Assembly (NCBI RefSeq): GCF_035294505.1
Contig: NZ_DATGKU010000182.1
Span: 32,900 to 96,899, forward strand
From: Chthonomonas sp035294505
GTDB taxonomy: Bacteria; Armatimonadota; Chthonomonadetes; Chthonomonadales; Chthonomonadaceae
DNA: 64,000 bases
Reading direction: 5' to 3'
In this document: one piece after another, positions 11,801 through 18,150 of the stretch
Layout of the letters: the number at the start of each line of letters is the position of its first letter
Position numbering within the stretch: position 1 is the stretch's first letter
Program-made: the position numbers and the translations under genes
Notes under the pieces: generated by a model
Seen by the model: the letters and a program-made list of their open reading frames with translations, nothing else
What the model was told of the DNA's origin: nothing
Database searches by the model: none

Positions 11801-13624
11801 GGCCAACCGACTCAGCAGCAGTGGTGGAACCCCCTGGCGCCTCTGCTCGATGTAACCAACGCCGGCTTGCTACTCGCCAGCCCCGCCATAGCGACAGCAA
11901 ACGATGTGGATGCCAACGGCAACATTACCGTAGGGCCGCCTAGTGACAACGAAGCCTATCTCTTCTTTGCAGGCCAAGGACAAGAACAGATGCGGTTCTT
12001 CTGGCAGCCCTTGAGCGCAACCTATCCCTATGTGCCACAGGGAACTCCGAACTTTGTGCCCGGAAATCCCTATGTGCCAAAATACGACCCTGCCCCACTT
12101 CTGGTAAAGCTGGCTGCCGATAGCGGACGGAACGTTCCTGCTCAGAAGTTCCTCTACCTGTTCTACTCGCTTGGGCGCCAAGACCGTACACAAATCTACT
12201 ACAACTTTAACCTAAGCACCAGTCTGAACGGCCAAATCGTGCAATCGGGTTGGCAACCGGATGGGATTCTGCTGCCAACTCCCATCACCTTAGAGCAACA
12301 GAGCCATCCGACGGCTATCTATCGGCGAGTCTATGCGCAAAATCCGTTCAATACAAGTTCGGATGTGCGCGTCTTCGACGCCATAGACCTCTACTTTACC
12401 GGTGTGTTACCGGGCCGTGGCGATCATGCCGAGACCCTCATGATCCGGTACGGAATATATCGTGGGGAGAACTTAGGCCCGAATGCTCCGGCTATGATGC
12501 CCGGCCAGCTCTTCGTTTTGCCGCTGCCTCCGGTAACGGATGAAACGCTGACCCGAGCGGGAGCTACAAACCATTTCGTTTCACGCGATGTGGGGTGGTA
12601 TATCGGCTACAACAATCAACAGCTGTTTAGCAGCGTCCAGCCCTACATTTCACTGGAACGGATTGATCAAAACGGCAATGTGCTTCAGTTATTGGCGGGC
12701 CCCGGCACCTTTGATCCCGCGTCGCAAACAATTACCTATAACTCTGCTCTTGGTGGACGTATCGTTATTGATCCACAATCGGGTATTGTACGCTTCCCGG
12801 ATGTTCCTCCGAAGAGCACCGATACTCTTCGGGTAAGCTACATTCCACAGGTCATGCGGCTGAACACCAGCCGAGACGATAGCAACCTGGTTGTTGCCGG
12901 CGGTTATGGGAATATCCCAACGAACCCGCTGCCACCGGCCTTCCAAGCGCATCCTGCGGTGGATGCGGTGGGCATCAACACTACGCCGGAGGTGCTGCTG
13001 GATCGCAGCCCCAACCCACGCCAACTGCTTACTAATCCAACCGTTGTGTTCGGCCCGGATGGGAAACCGCTAGGAGCCAATGGGGCGGCCATGCTTACGG
13101 ATAGGCTTTGGCTGTTCTATCATAAAACGGACGTTACAGGAAAAACGAAATCGGCCGTCTACTTCAAGACGATGCGTCTGATGATCAAGCTGCCCTACCC
13201 GGTAGCGGTAGCCAAAAACAACAATGGAGTTACCCAGATAGTAGGTCTTACGGTAACTGGGGCTAGAGGCCCTTATGAGGTAGACTGGCAGCGTGGACGC
13301 ATCTACTTCACCGAGGCGGATGAGGGCAACCAGGTGCAGGTATCCTATACCTACTACAATCCGGCTACCAACACCACGGCGAATTCCGGCACTCTAACCT
13401 ATCAGGTCGCCTGGGGAGATGAGATGAGCGACACCCTCGGAAACGATGTTTACGAAGCGCCGTTGCCCGTTAACGGAGCTATTAACGAGGGGCAGATCGC
13501 CGTGTTAAAAGACCCGCTGGTGAACCGACTTTGGGTGTTCTGGGCAAGCACCCGCGCCGGCACAACCGATCTCTACATGGCCGCGTTCGCGCCAAAACTC
13601 TATCTGGACCTTGTGGGGCAGTAA
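5834..13624 (+). CDS. Giant (about 2,600-residue) exported multidomain beta-propeller protein
   Basis: The chosen ATG 5834 follows GAGGG at 5824-5828 and gives a signal peptide starting M-R-H-K, like the preceding protein, with an A-Q-A/Q cleavage site. ATG 5819 and an overlapping start at 5762 are alternatives. Near 6480-6940 a region resembles the golvesin/Xly carbohydrate-binding-like fold (D-A-V-E-F-V at its end). PQQ-like propeller blades follow (repeated Y-V-Y-A-I and R-V-Y-T-L strands). An L-D-F-G-N-V-P-A-G strand near 10595-10620 is typical of ASH/DUF1573-type immunoglobulin-like modules. The C-terminus repeats strand motifs such as L-W-V-F-W-A-S. No enzyme motif was found. Being exported and co-transcribed with two similar large proteins, it is probably part of a cell-surface or appendage structure; this is inference. 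Confidence 0.75.
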   Translation: MRHKSALSFGIISLCGLLLAFAAMGAQAQFAFTNDDWTLDRGALTLDANSNGLALRQGYNNFTDPGNQPGEGLPRWVWPTAADLLGAQNGSSNQTSSVSALNPIIVDNPPGFQGNKEIFDPNVTQNALSVWNTNVFTVPPIAQRVPQAGFSFGTDPTDPNNFDYGIATTQPVTITYTDSNGNPVTATTDQLTQLPYVPPQLYAAVNNVLNNAQPVAQWTMGNPILPTSLQGVTLNYTVSIWSPGDGTLDANGVPHPDLKHAFVRVSWFHTVNGNTINNTGTPGGGGVYDVVNSRIYMVDLSGGPGWRVIGPYAASSTTSATPAVFPYNSNDPTSQIVVTLYVLTPDNPNDTSLYLHPPYITADAVEFVPLGIANTGNNGGAIAQSPLGPISAQGRVLAPVVGSNRVVTNPNDPEFGKTVYYVAREETIANTPPTTPVDPTQTPLTPGNDAYTTFTVPVFYCLNNEDGIQIVNGQPQELPSKTRVRWRYVALPDAGTGTCTASPLLANVRCRDGKVRPMVYFVTTAAGGTLGHIYALDPVGNNPFGPDPGDLSTRTTTAYWVYPSVRPLLGTANEPPNAPAQWEDPNFSLPANTGTFSRTGYPTFSFGPDQPTDSGGHLIYDGDIIPNPNTAAAATTPYIVRNDTLLTMTGMTWTPTLVDDPDNPNGPQLLIVTAQGSDSGHGRVYAFDAGGRGDFGTINVNNQQLAVAGTTQRIWTWPRFGADTFHRVNTPSATGGFNMADNFSDEPQIGFLAGSPMYDPNYAGGTAEKPLIVGTSDGYVYAILAHHDVITNVNGNQVTYDNTKRLYWTYPSTAGPGLGAAPSTVAFYQPTGSNNRYLVFTCDTPDGGGRVYTLPEATPNGQTVPFTNQLTWVFPPTPNPPYPNPNNPNGTAPFVPGFGGNAPVPVNSGLLPQGTLPSDVIYVVQSDGTVDGIQVDANGLNPQLYATNIPQSGFVFSSPIIAQLQADPTQGLLDGTTLSYNVAYPCLVYPDDTGNFYGVGLQVYNAGNGNSYLPLIWNPPATTLNARTAGAALVNGYIVEGDLGGQVTAYNGNTIVVPPSELVGGGQNQRNPNLLVDIRGVDYYAQNVWSTFWPHGTTGTPFSANPIPGQVPDGTNAIALDWGDHLYVAAWGVYHADPTGQTPRISVTFQIVLPRNNKTITIQVPATMANGQPAGWPGDPGSQNQQFTIGNFTGSAQYVFPWVATADIPMIPDANNPMPPGLSGYRVRASARIVETISNNGQPQNYAFNTPSLYAGQRSQGILPNNTRQSPPTGTPRNIYIANPLALTVAGTNPSGSGSADQTGNNIFNIIGWAPPINNPSGTPINDIGELLGNGAQTGWLGHYGVKSLFAPLDMAVDGNSVQYRGIDTNGNRVPAFYVEDRSHYTNATGNTLQVVIRVPSLTWWGGPSSVMNPLPWEQLPGDGTSTPDYPAIAANNVSIVGQDGGDATRAPITLLNTPEQLNLTVNVPKYQPANVNRGIVQTAFGNFGDSFTNEAGQVLGALGSPVLGPIQTANRGLPPSVPAPSTYPALGYVAPQIRIYVELPGQRTPDVPYTGYNRLDEQTAYRQFNLGMCVAPSFRLHVEGAALDFGNVPAGTGYSPVNNNGVHSVPFAPTGTAPYDPNKPNNSLPKVSPWDDPKQYGEFFQPFTLMSDSNVNLVDLRIATLIGQPGSTFNASSLTPGLAPSTGAAVAQGLQSDQVDQLFSSWLLAPPFGSANSPIPTPGTGNIGIVSSFDHPYNNGQANLSDIVFYPIYNPFWTPTNALQPYPTLHKPLPGDAQGTVATIPDVPHGYVPSGNGLKPQPPKLGIAVPLGTPVGTYVGTVVPYEDEMPLQWREWLAASGSNYGSSALAGNDDDILNTNAVGQALEAYANPGIQVKVTVVPNRLTGGTTQGSLSQIDTVDLLAPNNLEKSSPRATLPNGFNMLPAAILYPAADNTSSLYLYWASNSLRGNTAPGPTSPSDILYSWLTMPYLNLGSLGGVGYMSFAQFGQPTQQQWWNPLAPLLDVTNAGLLLASPAIATANDVDANGNITVGPPSDNEAYLFFAGQGQEQMRFFWQPLSATYPYVPQGTPNFVPGNPYVPKYDPAPLLVKLAADSGRNVPAQKFLYLFYSLGRQDRTQIYYNFNLSTSLNGQIVQSGWQPDGILLPTPITLEQQSHPTAIYRRVYAQNPFNTSSDVRVFDAIDLYFTGVLPGRGDHAETLMIRYGIYRGENLGPNAPAMMPGQLFVLPLPPVTDETLTRAGATNHFVSRDVGWYIGYNNQQLFSSVQPYISLERIDQNGNVLQLLAGPGTFDPASQTITYNSALGGRIVIDPQSGIVRFPDVPPKSTDTLRVSYIPQVMRLNTSRDDSNLVVAGGYGNIPTNPLPPAFQAHPAVDAVGINTTPEVLLDRSPNPRQLLTNPTVVFGPDGKPLGANGAAMLTDRLWLFYHKTDVTGKTKSAVYFKTMRLMIKLPYPVAVAKNNNGVTQIVGLTVTGARGPYEVDWQRGRIYFTEADEGNQVQVSYTYYNPATNTTANSGTLTYQVAWGDEMSDTLGNDVYEAPLPVNGAINEGQIAVLKDPLVNRLWVFWASTRAGTTDLYMAAFAPKLYLDLVGQ

Positions 13625-13634
13625 ACCTTCCGGT

Positions 13635-13663
13635 GTAGGGGTAGGCACAGGGCCTACCCCTAC
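13635..13663 (+). terminator. Perfect 12-bp hairpin directly after the giant-protein operon
   Basis: GTAGGGGTAGGC at 13635-13646 pairs exactly with 13652-13663 across a five-base loop, 11 bases after the operon's stop codon. There is no T run after it, so it may be a Rho-dependent end, an mRNA-stabilising stem or the first module of the repeat island that follows. A second perfect hairpin (GGGGCACGG, 13718-13726, with 13730-13738) lies 55 bases further on. Confidence 0.4.
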
Positions 13664-14060
13664 AAGCCCCCACCCCCCCGCCCCTCCCCCACTTTGGGAG
13701 AGGGGAGATTAGCAAAAGGGGCACGGTCACCGTGCCCCTACAGGCGGTTTCCTTTGATTAGCTTCCCTTTTGGAAACTCAACACAACCGCCCCCTTTCTC
13801 CCTGATAGGGGGAAAGGATGGGATAGGGGGCGAACAAGACAGGCTTACTCCATGAATTGGCTCTAGAAACGCTAGCCTCAACTGCCTCACCCCTTCCCCT
13901 CAGAACGGGTGGGAATGGAAACCCAAGATTTCTCGCCTTCGGCTCGAAATGACAAGCGTCTTTCGGCTCGAAAGAACAGTTGTATCGCTGGCTCTTCATG
14001 GCCGACCCTCTCCTCCCACAGGGGGAGGGGGGACATGCAAGTTAAATAAATAGAGGTTTA
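13640..14060. repeat. Intergenic mosaic repeat island A
   Basis: This gene-free stretch is built of short modules that recur at about 16.4-17.0 kb and 20.1-20.7 kb. They include a C-rich/G-rich stem (CCCCTCCCCCAC then GGGAGAGGGG), a CCGCCCCCTTTCTCCC...GGGGGAAAGG stem near 13788-13817, and the 26-base core beginning GGGATAGGGGGCG at 13820-13845. There is also a near-palindromic unit with TTTCTCGCC...GGCTCGAAA at 13925-13954, followed by a partial copy at 13961-13977. Islands A and C have these modules on the plus strand; island B has them inverted. No transposase or terminal inverted repeats accompany them. No gene is supported here. Confidence 0.75.
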
Positions 14061-14109
14061 CTCGGAGAGGTGAGCGTTATCGGGTGCTAGCCGGCTGCAC
14101 TCCAGCATT

Positions 14110-15135
14110 TTAAGCCGCAGGTTTCGTTGCTAAAATAAGGGGCGAGGGCGCAGGGACTTCCAAAGGCCGCACGTGCTCAAAGCCGACCTCTTCTAGCCAA
14201 CGCCTGATCTCGTTAAAAGAATAGGCGTCGCCTTGTTCGGTATGCACAAGCATATTGACGGCAAAAATGAGGGAGTGGGGAGGGCCGGTGCGCTCTTCAT
14301 TCACGAGAAATTCAGCGATAGCGACCGTTCCTCCTGGCGCCAGCGCTTGATAAGTTTTTGCAATCAGTTCGCGATTGCGTATCTCACCCTCACTATGCAA
14401 AATATGTCCAAGGATAGCCACCTGGTAATCTTTGCCAAAATCGGCTGTGTGCATATCTCCTGCCACCAGTCGAAAGCGATCGGTAAGCCCAAAGCGAGAA
14501 AGCATTCGCCGTGTCACGCTCAAAACCGCCGGCAGGTCTACTACCGTCACGTGTACATGGGGCGATTGCATGGCCAAGCTAATGCCCCAAACGCCCGACC
14601 CGGCGGCAATATCGAGTACAGAATAGGGAGCATTGACTTGCGAGAGGCATAGCGACTCGGCGAGCGCATTCGCGGCGCCATGGTTGAGCGGAAAGAGCGC
14701 TTCAACAAACCTTTCAAAAAAGGCAGCTCCCTCATCGGCGTGGTCAACACGCGCTACAGGTTTTCCGCTCCGTACAATCTCGGCCAAACCCAGCCAGTTG
14801 GGAATAAGCTGCTCGCAGATATGGCAAAAAAGCTCTCCGTAGTAGTGCGGGCTTTTACGTACAAGAAAGGTAGTACTTTCTGGAGTTAATAGATAATGGC
14901 CTTCTGTGTCTTTGACCAACAGGCCCAAGCCGACTAGCGCGTTTAAAAGGGCTTTCAGTCCGCGAAATGAAGCCCCTGTTTTAGCGTGGAGCTGGTCAAT
15001 GGTCAGCGGACCGGATGCCAACTCCTCAAATATATTATTATGAATTCCTGCATGAATAATTACGGGAGCTGCATGTCCCCACATAAGTTGAAGGATTCGT
15101 TCGGGGTTGACAGGTTGTTGTGTTTCAGAAACCAT
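14110..15135 (-). CDS. SAM-dependent O-methyltransferase family protein
   Basis: The 341-residue protein has the layout of acetylserotonin/phenylpyruvate-type O-methyltransferases. A winged-helix dimerisation domain occupies roughly residues 10-90 (T-I-D-Q-L-H-A-K-T-G), followed by a Rossmann methyltransferase domain. The SAM-binding glycine motif D-I-A-A-G-S-G is at about residues 175-181, and an acidic V-V-D-L-P strand 2 end follows. ATG 15135 is chosen over the TTG at 15144 because GAGGG lies ten bases upstream of it. The substrate cannot be read from sequence. The gene stands alone, between repeat island A and a divergent gene, and has its own promoter-like site at 15179-15208. The C-terminal motif G-H-I-L-H-S-E sits where the catalytic His region lies in this family. 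Confidence 0.85.
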   Translation of the reverse strand: MVSETQQPVNPERILQLMWGHAAPVIIHAGIHNNIFEELASGPLTIDQLHAKTGASFRGLKALLNALVGLGLLVKDTEGHYLLTPESTTFLVRKSPHYYGELFCHICEQLIPNWLGLAEIVRSGKPVARVDHADEGAAFFERFVEALFPLNHGAANALAESLCLSQVNAPYSVLDIAAGSGVWGISLAMQSPHVHVTVVDLPAVLSVTRRMLSRFGLTDRFRLVAGDMHTADFGKDYQVAILGHILHSEGEIRNRELIAKTYQALAPGGTVAIAEFLVNEERTGPPHSLIFAVNMLVHTEQGDAYSFNEIRRWLEEVGFEHVRPLEVPAPSPLILATKPAA

Positions 15136-15178
15136 AGCTTGCAAACCCTCATTTGCTGATAAAAAATTTCGTTTCGAG

Positions 15179-15208
15179 AGTTTACCTGCACCATACTCCG
15201 ACGGTCAA
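15179..15208 (-). promoter_or_regulatory. Sigma-70-type promoter for the methyltransferase gene
   Basis: On the minus strand TTGACC (15203-15208) and TAAACT (15179-15184) are separated by 18 bases, leaving a leader of roughly 35-40 bases before ATG 15135. The call rests on motif match and position only. Confidence 0.45.
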
Positions 15209-15280
15209 GGGAGGCATGACGGAATCGGGGTAAACTAGGCATATGCTCTCGCAATAGAAGGAGTGCAACAGGAATTGTAG

Positions 15281-16396
15281 ATGAAATACAGGTATCTGCT
15301 ACTTTTACTTATCTGCTTGCCTATGATCGCTATGGGAAAGGGAACACCGCAAACTTCCGCTTCCATAGCCTCTGTTTCCAAATGGCAGCGCGAGGCCTTG
15401 ATCGCCGCCCTGATGCCTATGGCAAAGGCCATTATGGCACAACAGCGATCAGATGGCGCCATTGTTATGGGCAATAAGCCCCCCTATCGCCTGTCACCTT
15501 ATGTAGCGAACTATGCGGCCCTGGGGTTGCTCGACGCCTACCAGGTAACCCATGATCCTAGCTTACTTCAGGCCGTAAAGCAATGGCAAAAGTGGTATTT
15601 AGCTCATCTGAATGCGGATGGCACCATCTACGATTATTCAGGCGATGTGGGCGCTTGGCACTCCACCAACGACTACGACTCGACCGATGCCTATGCGGCC
15701 ACCTTCATGCTGCTAGCCTGGAGGTATGCCCAAGTCGCTAAAGACCCTATGTGGGTTCGGCGCCTGGTGACCGCATTGCCACAACTCGCCAATGCTGTTC
15801 GTCTCACTCTGCGCGGCGACGGGCTAACCATGGCTAAACCGAACTATCTTGCTATGTATACTATGGATAACGTTGAGGTTTATCGAGGATGGGTTGCAGC
15901 GGCGCAACTCGCGCAAAGAATGCATCGTGCCGATCTCGCCCACAGCTATAGGAAATTGGCAGAAGCAACCCTCCATGCTATTGATACACTGCTATGGGCA
16001 CACGATACCCGAGGAGGTGGCCATTTTCTTATTGGCATTCAGCCCAACGGGGCAAAATTTGAGGTCAAACAGCCCATGGTTTGGTATCCCGATCAGATGG
16101 CTCAACTTATGGCGATCGCGTGGCTGCCTAAATCGGGTAGAACATGTGGCCTCTACTCTGCGTTGTGTAGGGAGGAGTTGAAGCTGCCCTCCATCATCAT
16201 AACGGAAGATGAGCTAGGCTATGTGGTATGGTGGGCTTTAGCGGCAGAGACCGTAGGCGATAGGCCAACTCTATCGCGTATCTTGCAGTTGCTGATCGCC
16301 GTCCCGAAAACTTTGCCTGTGGTGATGGATGTGGGGTTAGAGGGGCATGTTTGCACCATTCTTGCCCACGCACTCACGCAAGGAAACCGCCAGTAG
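15281..16396 (+). CDS. Exported alpha/alpha-toroid (six-hairpin-like) protein
   Basis: The 371-residue protein starts with M-K-Y-R-Y, a run of leucines and an A-M-G-K-G/T region, a likely signal peptide (or lipid-free anchor). The rest is a series of helical hairpins. Aromatic and acidic motifs (W-H-S-T-N-D-Y-D-S-T-D at about residues 127-137, and V-W-Y-P-D-Q-M) resemble six-hairpin glycosidases and related carbohydrate-active toroids. A definite catalytic pair is not recognised. A hydrolase or lyase acting on extracellular polysaccharide is plausible but unproven. AGGA lies seven bases before the ATG. It is divergent from the methyltransferase gene and is followed by repeat island B. Confidence 0.7.
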   Translation: MKYRYLLLLLICLPMIAMGKGTPQTSASIASVSKWQREALIAALMPMAKAIMAQQRSDGAIVMGNKPPYRLSPYVANYAALGLLDAYQVTHDPSLLQAVKQWQKWYLAHLNADGTIYDYSGDVGAWHSTNDYDSTDAYAATFMLLAWRYAQVAKDPMWVRRLVTALPQLANAVRLTLRGDGLTMAKPNYLAMYTMDNVEVYRGWVAAAQLAQRMHRADLAHSYRKLAEATLHAIDTLLWAHDTRGGGHFLIGIQPNGAKFEVKQPMVWYPDQMAQLMAIAWLPKSGRTCGLYSALCREELKLPSIIITEDELGYVVWWALAAETVGDRPTLSRILQLLIAVPKTLPVVMDVGLEGHVCTILAHALTQGNRQ

Positions 16397-17031
16397 GGGG
16401 GGGCGGTAGAGACTGCCAATCTCGCGGCTCTAGAGCCAGCTCTGCAGAACAAGCTTATCTCATTCGCCCCCTATCCCATTCTTTCCGTCCTCGCGGACAG
16501 CAATGCAGCGGCCAGACAGATAAGCGATTAAGACAACCTTCCAGGCCGCTGAGGGGAAGGGCGTCGGAGCTGCAGAGATTGCCAATCTCACGGTTCTAGA
16601 GCCAGTTAGTACAGCAAGCCCACCTTGTTCGCCCCCTATCCCGTCCTTTCCCCCGATTCGGGAGAAAGGGGGCTATAGCGTTTAGTTTCCACAGGGAAGC
16701 TTATCAAAGGAAACCGCAAGTTAGCTTGTTGGTCTCCCCTCTCCCAAAGTGGGGGAGGGGAGTGGGGGTGGGGGCATGAAGAGCCGGGGATACGCCTGTC
16801 CTTTTGAGCCGGCGACGAGATAAACACCTGTCATTTCGAGCCGAAGGCGGCTGTCATTTCGAGCCGAAGGCGAGAAATCTTAAGTCAATTGCTTCACGGT
16901 TCTAGAGTCGGTTTGCAGAGCAAGCCCACCTTGTTCGCCCCCTATCCCGACCTTTCCCCCTATTAGGGAGAAAGGGGGCGGTTATGGTTAGTTTCCAAAT
17001 GACAGCCTACCAAAGGAATCCGCTAGTGAGC
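16397..17031. repeat. Intergenic mosaic repeat island B (inverted relative to A and C)
   Basis: Three inverted copies of the 26-base core (ending CGCCCCCTATCCC) lie at about 16452-16477, 16617-16642 and 16922-16948. The last two are followed by the CCTTTCCCCC...GGGAGAAAGGGGGC stem. Two CTCTCCCAAAGTGGGGGAGGGG-type modules and two TCATTTCGAGCCGAAGGCG palindromic units (16831-16849 and 16853-16882) complete it. Short open frames here are low-complexity and overlap the repeats, so no gene is called. Confidence 0.75.
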
Positions 17032-17292
17032 TTACTGGTCTCCCTGAGAGGAGTCGGGTGCGCTGGCACGAACTAAAGTGTTCGCCTCGGTCTCCGCCAC
17101 GGATTGTAACTTGATGAGACGAATGCCCGCCGTGGGCACCAGGAGATGCTCGCCGGACGTTTTTATCAACTCCACCCAATGGGAATCCAGATAGGTAAGT
17201 GTCCCGCTATCGGAATAGTTGGTATGGTAGTAGATGGTTACCATGTTATTTAGATACCGCTGTAGAGGGTGCGATAGGTTAGGGGTTTGCAT
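17032..17292 (-). CDS. Small Sm/Hfq-like fold protein (predicted)
   Basis: The start is ATG 17292: AAAGGA ends six bases upstream, while the in-frame ATG at 17307 has no ribosome site. The 86-residue product has a short helix followed by the strand pattern of an Sm barrel (V-T-I-Y-Y, G-T-L-T-Y-L-D, W-V-E-L-I, H-L-L-V-P, I-R-L-I-K-L), then a polar tail. The Hfq Y-K-H signature is absent, so it is not a canonical Hfq. An RNA-binding role would be an inference from fold alone. It lies downstream of the creatininase and acyl-CoA synthetase genes on the same strand, separated from them by 64 bases containing a palindrome. Confidence 0.55.
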   Translation of the reverse strand: MQTPNLSHPLQRYLNNMVTIYYHTNYSDSGTLTYLDSHWVELIKTSGEHLLVPTAGIRLIKLQSVAETEANTLVRASAPDSSQGDQ

Positions 17293-17314
17293 GGGTGTTC
17301 CTTTCATTTTTTTG

Positions 17315-17336
17315 ACTTACACTTATAGATGTAAGT
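17315..17336. promoter_or_regulatory. Inverted repeat upstream of the Sm-like gene
   Basis: ACTTACA (17315-17321) and TGTAAGT (17330-17336) form a perfect 7-bp inverted repeat with an eight-base spacer, 23 bases upstream of ATG 17292. It could be an operator or an mRNA stem controlling the small gene. Confidence 0.4.
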
Positions 17337-17356
17337 TGCTGTGCGTAGGTTTCAAA

Positions 17357-18136
17357 TTATTGGGGGGCTAGTGAAGGCCATGCTGCAAATTCGCGTAGAA
17401 AGCGGATCACCTGTTCGGCTGCGGCCTGAAAAAGCGCCTCGCCCTTTTCGGCGGTGGCGAGTTCTGGGTGACCGAAGGCGCCGCTCTGACTTAGTTGGTC
17501 AAAAGCACGCGGCACATCCACTCGACTAGGCCTGGAGAAGTCAGGGCAATAGAAGGCCGATTCAAAAGGGATATTCGCGCCGCTGGCGAGGTCGCGACGT
17601 ACGAGTTCGGGACGGAGGCAGAGGATCATGCTGGTCTCTTGTTCGCAGGCATGGCTAACGACGGGTTGCTGAAGCCCAGGCACGGCCGCAACAGCGTCGG
17701 CAGCGAGCGTCCACCAGGTGCCTAGCGCAATCCACAGGTCGGGGAGGTGCTTATGTTGCATCTGAGCACGGTAGATAGCCATACGCCCGGGTGTGATGTT
17801 GCCTCCGTGGGCGTTGAGAAGGAAGATGCGTCGGAAGCCCGAGCCGATAAGGCTTTCGAGCATATCGCATAAGAGAGCGACATATGGCTCATTGCCCACG
17901 CTAACGGTGCCCGGATAGGCCCGATGATGATCGGAGGCTCCCACCCAGAGCACCGGTAGAAAAAGGGCGGCATCACCGAGGGCGGCTTCGGCACGGCGAG
18001 CAATTTCGGTACAGATAAGCGTGTCGGTGAGCAGGGGAAGGTGATGGCCGTGTTGCTCGAAAGAGCCGAGGGGCAGCACAACAACCCTATTCACCAGAGC
18101 GCGGGCTTCTGGCCAACTCTGTTCTCCAAGCTGCAT
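17357..18136 (-). CDS. Creatininase-family metal-dependent amidohydrolase
   Basis: The 259-residue protein shows the family's metal-binding signatures. G-S-F-E-Q-H-G supplies E27 and H29, followed by T-D-T (D38). Further motifs are D-H-H-R-A-Y-P-G-T-V, N-A-H-G-G-N and H-A-C-E-Q-E-T-S. Members hydrolyse creatinine, formamides in riboflavin/F420-type pathways, or the mycofactocin precursor peptide; nothing here fixes the substrate. The N-A-H-G-G-N and E-x-E-T-S motifs are intact, so the enzyme is probably active. The gene begins 14 bases after the stop of the acyl-CoA synthetase, and its AGGAG overlaps that stop, which suggests translational coupling. The pairing with a CoA ligase gives no known pathway. 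Confidence 0.85.
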   Translation of the reverse strand: MQLGEQSWPEARALVNRVVVLPLGSFEQHGHHLPLLTDTLICTEIARRAEAALGDAALFLPVLWVGASDHHRAYPGTVSVGNEPYVALLCDMLESLIGSGFRRIFLLNAHGGNITPGRMAIYRAQMQHKHLPDLWIALGTWWTLAADAVAAVPGLQQPVVSHACEQETSMILCLRPELVRRDLASGANIPFESAFYCPDFSRPSRVDVPRAFDQLSQSGAFGHPELATAEKGEALFQAAAEQVIRFLREFAAWPSLAPQ

Positions 18137-18150
18137 TGAGAGGCACGCTC

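Noticed and set aside
16351..16599. Short plus-strand open frame in repeat island B
   Set aside because: Its sequence is low-complexity and overlaps the repeats and the end of the upstream gene.
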